A stretch of DNA of 5,581 bases. It comes from Microthrixaceae bacterium. GTDB lineage: Bacteria; Actinomycetota; Acidimicrobiia; Acidimicrobiales; Acidimicrobilacustridaceae. This document shows positions 1 through 3,960 of the stretch, piece after piece (positions within the stretch are counted from its first letter, which is position 1; each line of letters opens with the position of its first letter). Below the pieces are notes generated by a model, which worked only from the letters and a program-made list of their open reading frames with translations, searched no databases and had not been told where the DNA came from. A program made the position numbers and the translations under genes. The stretch lies in NCBI GenBank assembly GCA_023264915.1, contig JAHFUU010000205.1:1-5581 (forward strand), written 5' to 3'.

Positions 1-410
1 CTGTTGTTCTTCGGGCCGAACGTGACCGCGTGATCGGCGTGGCCCACGCCGGCTGGCGGGGTCTCGTGGCCGGAGTCATCGAGGAAGCCGTGGGAGCGAT
101 GGAGGCACTCGGCGCGAAGGCGGTGACTGCCTCGGTCGGACCCTGCATCCACCGCGAGTGCTACGAGTTCGGCATCGACGACCTGGCAGCCGTCGCAGCC
201 CGGTGCGGCGATTCGGTCCGTGCGACGACTCGCGACGGGCGCGGCGCCTTGGATCTGGTGGAAGGTGTGCGGGTGGCTGTCGAGCGTGCCGGCGCAACCT
301 TCTGCGGCGCAGACCCCTCATGTACGGCCTGTGAGCCAGCCCGGTACTTCTCACACCGCGCCCGGCGCGAGCCGGAGCGGATGGCCACGGTGGTCTGGTT
401 GGAACCATGA
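1..410 (+). CDS. pgeF: PgeF/YfiH (YlmD) family purine nucleoside phosphorylase/'laccase-domain' protein, 3' part
   Basis: This is the C-terminal 135 residues of a YfiH/YlmD/PgeF-family protein; the reading frame (first whole codon at base 3) is open through the left edge, so the gene starts outside. The signature HAGWRG is at visible residues 15-20 and its His is one of the three metal ligands of the family. The Cys ligand of the ADC motif lies 17 residues earlier in E. coli YfiH, which would place it just off the edge. Also visible are GPCIHRECYEFG, the DLVEGVR helix, and the family C-terminus CTACEPARYFSHR...RMATVVWLEP. Family members have been described as cytosolic purine nucleoside phosphorylase/adenosine deaminase enzymes, and E. 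coli PgeF as an editor that keeps L-Ser out of peptidoglycan precursors; older annotations say polyphenol oxidase. Which activity applies here cannot be read from the sequence. The stop overlaps the yggS start in an ATGA, implying translational coupling. In this cluster ftsZ usually lies just upstream (inference). Confidence 0.93.
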   Translation, partial: VVLRAERDRVIGVAHAGWRGLVAGVIEEAVGAMEALGAKAVTASVGPCIHRECYEFGIDDLAAVAARCGDSVRATTRDGRGALDLVEGVRVAVERAGATFCGADPSCTACEPARYFSHRARREPERMATVVWLEP

Positions 411-1114
411 CCGCACATGACGACGACGTCACCCAGGCACCGACTCCTGGCCAGGTTGCCGAACGCGCGGCAGCCGTGCGTGAGCGCATCAGGGGCGCCG
501 GAGGCGACCCCGGCACGGTGACCGTCGTCGCGGTGACCAAGGCCCACGATGTCAGCTACGTGCGGGCAGCTCTGGCCGCGGGCCTCTTTGACATCGGGGA
601 GAACTACGCCAACGAGCTGACCGGCAAGCACGGCGCGCTGACCGGCGCGGAGCTCTCGCAGGCCCGTTTCCACTTCGTCGGCCGCCTCCAGCGCAACAAG
701 GTCAGGGTGCTCGCCCCTGTCGTGGCGCTCTGGCAGACGGTGGACAGGGTCGAGGTCGGCCAGGAGATCGCCAAGCGTGCGCCGGGGGCCGCTGTTCTGG
801 TGCAGGTCAACTCCACATGCGAGCCCAACAAGGGCGGGTGTGACCCGGCGTTCACTCCCGAGTTGGTCGATCGCCTTCGCGAGCTGGGCCTCGACGTCCG
901 CGGCCTCATGACGGTGGGCAAGGTGTCAGACGCCGCAGCCACCGCGGCGGCCTTCGCCCGAACAGCAAGGATCGCAGACGACCTCGACCTGAAGGAGAGG
1001 TCCATGGGCATGTCCGACGACATCGAGATCGCGGTCGCCGAGGGGACGACGATGGTGCGCGTCGGAAGGGACCTGTTCGGTCCCAGATCCCTGAGTAGCC
1101 CCGACCGGCACTGA
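407..1114 (+). CDS. yggS: YggS/YlmE/PLPBP family pyridoxal-phosphate homeostasis protein
   Basis: This encodes 235 residues, the usual length for the family. YggS proteins are single-domain fold-type III PLP-binding proteins without known catalytic activity; they buffer free PLP and affect amino-acid and vitamin B6 balance in the cytosol. The Schiff-base lysine is K45 in VAVTK. Other family marks are GENY (64-67), HFVGRLQRNK (89-98), LMTVGK, and the phosphate-binding C-terminal stretch starting SMGMSDD (199-205) and continuing through EGTTMVRVG to DLFG. The ATG at 407 is chosen because it overlaps the pgeF stop (ATGA), has GGAA four bases before cc-ATG, and leaves about 16 residues before the conserved N-terminal helix. 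An odd point is the pair of cysteines C138 and C145 in the loop STCEPNKGGC, where relatives commonly show a non-Cys N-x-x-x-E-x-x-K-x-G pattern. It is probably co-transcribed with pgeF. Family assignment is secure; the physiological role is inferred from relatives. Confidence 0.96.
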   Translation: MTAHDDDVTQAPTPGQVAERAAAVRERIRGAGGDPGTVTVVAVTKAHDVSYVRAALAAGLFDIGENYANELTGKHGALTGAELSQARFHFVGRLQRNKVRVLAPVVALWQTVDRVEVGQEIAKRAPGAAVLVQVNSTCEPNKGGCDPAFTPELVDRLRELGLDVRGLMTVGKVSDAAATAAAFARTARIADDLDLKERSMGMSDDIEIAVAEGTTMVRVGRDLFGPRSLSSPDRH

Positions 1115-1116
1115 CC

Positions 1117-1226
1117 TGCTCCCCATCCCCGGCGGGCTCCCTGGCGGTCGCGCCGGAACCTACGGGGGCTGCGCCCCCGACGCACGGCCTTCAGCCGTGC
1201 TCCCCATCCCCGGCGGTCGCGCCGCC
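1117..1226. repeat. Palindrome-rich intergenic repeat with duplicated 19-base block (REP-like?)
   Basis: The block TGCTCCCCATCCCCGGCGG occurs exactly at 1117-1135 and again at 1198-1216. The following GGCGGTCGCGCCG also occurs twice (1143-1155 and 1212-1224), so the left copy looks like the right copy with about 12 extra bases. Between them are two perfect 7-bp hairpins: CGGGGGC/GCCCCCG (1163-1169 with 1173-1179, 3-base loop) and GCACGGC/GCCGTGC (1182-1188 with 1194-1200, 5-base loop). A shorter one, GGCGG/CCGCC, is at 1212-1216 with 1222-1226. This fills most of the gap between yggS and sepF. No run of T follows any stem, so a classical intrinsic terminator is not supported, though the structures could still stop or stabilise the pgeF-yggS transcript. 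Calling it a dispersed REP-type element is inference, since only this one locus is visible. Confidence 0.7.
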
Positions 1227-1234
1227 GCACCAGA

Positions 1235-1266
1235 TTGTCGATGCGTGCTCGGCAAGCGCCTAGAGT
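1235..1266 (+). promoter_or_regulatory. Candidate promoter for sepF-yggT(-divIVA)
   Basis: TAGAGT at 1261-1266 fits the actinobacterial housekeeping -10 pattern TAnnnT. The best -35-like hexamer is TTGTCG at 1235-1240, but the 20-base spacer is longer than usual, so the -10 carries the call. The -10 sits inside a small inverted repeat, GCCTA/TAGGC (1258-1262 with 1266-1270), which could be chance or an operator. A start near 1273 would give a leader of about 50 bases before the sepF ATG. The placement, after the repeat block and before a strong ribosome binding site, supports a separate transcription start for sepF. Confidence 0.4.
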
Positions 1267-1313
1267 AGGCAGGTTCGCGTGCCGCTCAGCGGTGGTTCGC
1301 GCGTGCTTCGGCC

Positions 1314-1319
1314 AGGAGG
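1314..1319 (+). promoter_or_regulatory. Ribosome binding site of sepF (decides the start)
   Basis: AGGAGG lies four bases before the ATG at 1324. It favours that ATG over the in-frame GTG at 1279, which would add 15 residues unlike any SepF N-terminus and would place the Shine-Dalgarno inside the gene. Confidence 0.85.
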
Positions 1320-1323
1320 AAAC

Positions 1324-2208
1324 ATGCCGTCGTTTTGGCGAAAGACCATGCTCTATCTGGGCTTGGGTCCCGACGACGAATACGAGGAGTACGACGTCGA
1401 CGACGGATACGACGCCGAGCCCGGCCGCGGCTCGGCCCGGCCTGCCCCTCGCCAGGCCGGCACGCCACGGCCGGCGACGGTGTCGGCCAAGGCCCCGCCG
1501 GCCAAGGTTGCGACGTCACCCGCTTCCCGGCCCACCGCGCCCAGGCCAGCCAAGGCCGCTCCGCGGCCGGCCACCCAGCCGGCCCGCCCAAAGCCCCCTG
1601 CCCCCTCAGCGCCGCCACCACCTGCGGATCGCCCGAAGGTCCGAGCCTCTACGGCGAAGCCACCTCCCCCTTCGCGCGCTGCCCCCCCGCCTCCCGCCAA
1701 GGCCAGGCCCTCTGCCAAGCCGGCACCCAAGCCGGCACCCAAGCCGGTACCCAAGCCGGTACCCAAGGCGGTACCCAAGGCGGCGCCGAAGCCTCCTGCC
1801 AAGCCGGCCCGGCCGGCACCCAAGCCCGCTCGCCCCGCTCCTCCGCCCCCAGAGCCGGCCGAGGTCCCAGCCGCCAGGGCCGCCGCCGAACCCGCAGCGC
1901 CCAAGCCGAGGCCGGTGGTCCGCGCGGTGCCCGCCAACTCCAAGCCGCACATCATCACCCCACGTGGCTTCGACGATGCCCAAGAGGTGGCCGACAAGTT
2001 CAAGGGCAAGCAGCCCGTCGTCATGGACCTGCGCATGGCGGACGGGAAGCTCGCTCGCCGCTTCCTCGACTTCTCAAGCGGCGTCTGCTACGGGCTCGGA
2101 GGGGGCATGGAGAAGGTGGGAGCCAAGGTCTACCTCCTGGTGCCCGAAGACGTCGAGGTCTCAGCCGACGAGCGCCGGCGCCTCCATGATCGAGGGCTCG
2201 CCGACTGA
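1324..2208 (+). CDS. sepF: Cell division protein SepF with very long Pro/Ala/Lys linker
   Basis: SepF anchors FtsZ to the membrane and shapes the septum; in actinobacteria lacking FtsA it is the main anchor. The protein has 294 residues, whereas Bacillus SepF is about 150. Residues 1-14 (MPSFWRKTMLYLGL) are the amphipathic membrane-targeting helix. Residues 17-32 are strongly acidic (DDEYEEYD, DDGYDAE). Residues 33-206 are a Pro/Ala/Lys/Arg-rich, probably disordered linker that includes KPxP repeats. Residues 207-294 are the globular SepF domain: KPHIITPRGFDDAQEVAD, then VVMDLR, FLDFSSGVCYGLGGGMEKVG and VYLLVPEDV. The conserved glycine-rich turn needed for dimer/FtsZ contact is present in SGVCYGLGGG. 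The start is the ATG after AGGAGG. yggT follows after 72 bases, and a candidate promoter lies upstream. The extreme base composition of the linker gives long open frames on both strands that I regard as shadows. Confidence 0.96.
   Translation: MPSFWRKTMLYLGLGPDDEYEEYDVDDGYDAEPGRGSARPAPRQAGTPRPATVSAKAPPAKVATSPASRPTAPRPAKAAPRPATQPARPKPPAPSAPPPPADRPKVRASTAKPPPPSRAAPPPPAKARPSAKPAPKPAPKPVPKPVPKAVPKAAPKPPAKPARPAPKPARPAPPPPEPAEVPAARAAAEPAAPKPRPVVRAVPANSKPHIITPRGFDDAQEVADKFKGKQPVVMDLRMADGKLARRFLDFSSGVCYGLGGGMEKVGAKVYLLVPEDVEVSADERRRLHDRGLAD
1717..1788 (+). repeat. In-frame 12-base tandem repeat inside the sepF linker
   Basis: Six head-to-tail 12-base units start at 1717, 1729, 1741, 1753, 1765 and 1777. 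Units 1-2 are AAGCCGGCACCC and units 3-4 AAGCCGGTACCC; unit 5 differs from unit 3 by one base, and unit 6 is more diverged. They encode KPAP, KPAP, KPVP, KPVP, KAVP, KAAP (residues 132-155), and decayed units continue to about 1812. The near identity of neighbouring units points to recent slippage or unequal exchange, and the unit length keeps the frame. Confidence 0.92.
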
Positions 2209-2271
2209 GGTGCCTCGGGCAGACGGCCACCACCCAGGTTCCGAGCGAACAACCGACCCAATCCTCTGACC

Positions 2272-2275
2272 GGAG
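2272..2275 (+). promoter_or_regulatory. Ribosome binding site of yggT (decides the start)
   Basis: GGAG lies five bases before the ATG at 2281 but only two before the in-frame GTG at 2278. The ATG is therefore the better start, and the protein begins MITTIF rather than MMITTIF. Confidence 0.6.
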
Positions 2276-2280
2276 ATGTG

Positions 2281-2538
2281 ATGATCACGACCATCTTCTG
2301 TGCCGCCTTCAGCATCTACATCCTGATCCTGTTGGCTCGTGCCATCTTCAGCTGGATACCCGTCGATCCCCAGAGCCCCTGGCAGGCGATCAGCTCGTTC
2401 TGCTTCCGAGCGACCGAGCCGCTGCTCGCACCGGTTCGCAGCATCATCCCAGTCGTGCAGCTGGGAGGGATGGGTCTCGACCTGTCGTTCATGGTCGTGT
2501 TCTTCGTGCTCGTGTTCGTGTGGCAGATCCTGTGCTGA
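2281..2538 (+). CDS. yggT: YggT/YlmG family small integral membrane protein
   Basis: This encodes 85 residues with two hydrophobic segments (about 4-24 and 66-83) separated by a polar/amphipathic stretch. Family hallmarks are ARAIFSWIPV (19-28) after the first helix, TEPLLAPVRSIIP (45-57) and GLDLSF leading into the second helix. The length fits the single-repeat YggT form; E. coli YggT is roughly double. The molecular function is not established. Homologues (YlmG) sit next to sepF and divIVA across Gram-positives, and plastid relatives affect nucleoid and membrane organisation, so a role at the division membrane is inferred. It lies 72 bases after sepF and 66 before the preferred divIVA start, in the same direction, so co-transcription is likely. 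A small oddity is a cysteine as the very last residue (WQILC). Confidence 0.93.
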   Translation: MITTIFCAAFSIYILILLARAIFSWIPVDPQSPWQAISSFCFRATEPLLAPVRSIIPVVQLGGMGLDLSFMVVFFVLVFVWQILC

Positions 2539-2590
2539 GCACCAGGCCAGGTGACGGGGCACCATCACCGCTGCCGGGCGAACCGGTGGC

Positions 2591-2596
2591 TAATGT
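2591..2596 (+). promoter_or_regulatory. Possible -10 element of a near-leaderless divIVA promoter
   Basis: TAATGT matches TAnnnT and ends eight bases before the preferred divIVA ATG (2605). Initiation 6-8 bases downstream would yield a leaderless or nearly leaderless mRNA, common in actinobacteria. It would also explain why no good Shine-Dalgarno precedes either ATG. No recognisable -35 hexamer is present at 16-19 bases spacing, so this is a weak call. Confidence 0.3.
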
Positions 2597-2604
2597 CGGC
2601 TGGC

Positions 2605-3939
2605 ATGACCGAACCTCCCCAGTTGCTCGCCAACGTCGAGTTCGAAATCGTCAAGAAGGGCTATGACCCCGAACAGGTCGACAACTACCTCAAGCTGATA
2701 GATCGGCAGGTCAGCCAGCTCAAAGACACTGCGCGCCAGGCTGTCGAGCAGGCCGAGGTGGCTCACGCCCGTTCAGCCGAGGCCCAACGCGAGAAGGCGA
2801 CCTACCTCGCCGAGGTTCAGCAAGCCAAGGCAGACCTCGAGGCAGCTCGGGCCGAGGGCCGGGCCAGACCCGCAGAAGGCGGTGAAGACGATGGCACAGA
2901 GGCGCTCAAGAAGATGCTGCTGCTCGCCCAGCGCACAGCTGACAGCCACGTCGAGGAGGCCCAGGCATCTGCGAAGAACATCGCCGCCGACGCGCGGACC
3001 AAAGCCGCCGAGATCGTCGCCGGTGCAGAGACCCGTGCAGAGCGGCTGCTGATCGAGGCCCAGAAGGTGTCAGATGAGCTCGTGCGTGAGCGCTCTGACC
3101 ATCTGGCCACCACCGTGGCCGAGCTCGAACGCCGTCGCGATCTCCTGCGCGCTGACTCAGAGGTGCTCGAGAGCTACCTCACCGAGCACCGAGAGCGCCT
3201 GAAAGAGGGGGTGTCGGTCCTGTCGGCCCTGCTGAGCGACCACGACGGGATCAGGGCAGACCCGATACCGGCGCTGAGCGCAGAGCCCCAACCCGCGGCG
3301 CCGATGCCGCCTGCCCCCGCACCGGTCGTGCCTTCCGTCGATGACCTCACGCCCGACCCGACAGCACTCAACGCGACAGCGCCGGGACCGGCGGGTCCTT
3401 CCTCGGCCAGCCCCATCGCCGGTAGCTCGGTGACGGGTCGCTCAGGTCAGGTCCGTTCCATCCCTGCTGGCTCCACCACGCCGGCAGCCCCTCCAGGGCC
3501 TCGGGACCAACGCCGTCCAGAGCAGCGCTCCGGCGGCATCAAGGGACCGTCCGGTGCTGGCCCGCTCGGCTCGACAGCGAGGTCCCGCGCCGATGCTCGG
3601 CCTCCGGGCACCGGCACCGCCGGCGGCTCGCCAACGGTGGTCCGCGTGTCTTCCAGCGTGGTGCCACCGCTCGAGCCCGACGAGCCTGACGCCCCGACTG
3701 CCGCCCGCATCCCTGACTTGATCGAGACACCGCGCGAGCTCCGTGACCACATCGGTCCCGACGGTGGGCCGCCCACCATGCAACTCGACGCCTCCGAGCA
3801 ACAGGCCCTGCTCACCGACAACACGGGCGGCGACCTGCTCCCACCGGTCGATCCGGTCACAGACGAAGCCATGAAGCGCTTCTTCGAGGACGACATCGAC
3901 GAGGATGGCAAGCCGCGGCGGTTCCGCCGACGATCCTGA
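2605..3939 (+). CDS. divIVA: DivIVA/Wag31-family polar scaffold with long disordered tail
   Basis: DivIVA proteins bind negatively curved membrane at poles and septa and, in actinobacteria, recruit the polar wall-growth machinery. From the ATG at 2605 the protein has 444 residues. Residues 11-40 hold the DivIVA N-terminal motif (VEFEIVKKGYDPEQVDNYLK, then LIDRQVSQL). Residues 40-86 and 97-212 are Ala/Glu/Arg-rich heptad-like coiled coils, broken by a flexible RPAEGGEDDG insert. Residues 220-415 are Pro/Ser/Gly/Ala-rich and probably disordered. The C-terminus (419-444) is a patch, DEAMKRFFEDDIDEDG, running from acidic to a basic RRFRRRS end. Start choice is uncertain: ATG 2593 would add MSAG, and GTG 2551 would add 18 residues without DivIVA character. 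I prefer 2605 because the conserved domain begins right after it. The protein is longer than typical Wag31 because of the tail. Serine/threonine phosphorylation as in Wag31 is possible but no site is assigned. Confidence 0.93.
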   Translation: MTEPPQLLANVEFEIVKKGYDPEQVDNYLKLIDRQVSQLKDTARQAVEQAEVAHARSAEAQREKATYLAEVQQAKADLEAARAEGRARPAEGGEDDGTEALKKMLLLAQRTADSHVEEAQASAKNIAADARTKAAEIVAGAETRAERLLIEAQKVSDELVRERSDHLATTVAELERRRDLLRADSEVLESYLTEHRERLKEGVSVLSALLSDHDGIRADPIPALSAEPQPAAPMPPAPAPVVPSVDDLTPDPTALNATAPGPAGPSSASPIAGSSVTGRSGQVRSIPAGSTTPAAPPGPRDQRRPEQRSGGIKGPSGAGPLGSTARSRADARPPGTGTAGGSPTVVRVSSSVVPPLEPDEPDAPTAARIPDLIETPRELRDHIGPDGGPPTMQLDASEQQALLTDNTGGDLLPPVDPVTDEAMKRFFEDDIDEDGKPRRFRRRS

Positions 3940-3955
3940 AGCTCGATCGCTCAGG
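3935..3955. other. Weak hairpin in the 21-base convergent gap
   Basis: CCTGA (3935-3939, including the divIVA stop) can pair with TCAGG (3951-3955) across an 11-base loop. The stem is only five pairs and no T-run follows on either strand. A functional bidirectional terminator is therefore not demonstrated; it is recorded because it is the only structure between the two convergent genes. Confidence 0.2.
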
Positions 3956-3960
3956 GGCAC

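Noticed and set aside
30..410. GTG at 30 as the start of a short complete gene
   Set aside because: The frame is open upstream and the bases before it encode family sequence leading into HAGWRG; the gene is cut by the window edge.
1163..1200. Hairpins after yggS as intrinsic terminators
   Set aside because: Stems are strong but no T-run follows either one, so a Rho-independent terminator cannot be claimed; kept as a repeat instead.
604..1230. Arg/Ser-rich open frame antisense to yggS extending into the repeat region
   Set aside because: No plausible protein character; it lies opposite a well-conserved gene in high-GC DNA.
1717..1788. Short regular repeats as a CRISPR-like array
   Set aside because: The 12-base units are directly adjacent without spacers and are translated in frame within sepF.
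1353..2036. Gly/Ala-rich open frame antisense to sepF (also 1606-1983 in another frame)
   Set aside because: The glycine/alanine pattern (GLGAGLGAGL) is just the complement of the KPAP repeat; stop codons are rare there because of base composition.
1235..2269. Long Arg/Pro-rich open frame on the plus strand overlapping sepF in another frame
   Set aside because: Its composition is a frame-shifted reading of the GC-rich sepF linker; there is no ribosome binding site or known domain, and sepF itself is unmistakable.
3442..3960. Open frames antisense to the divIVA tail
   Set aside because: Low-complexity shadow of the Pro/Ser/Gly tail, with no family resemblance.
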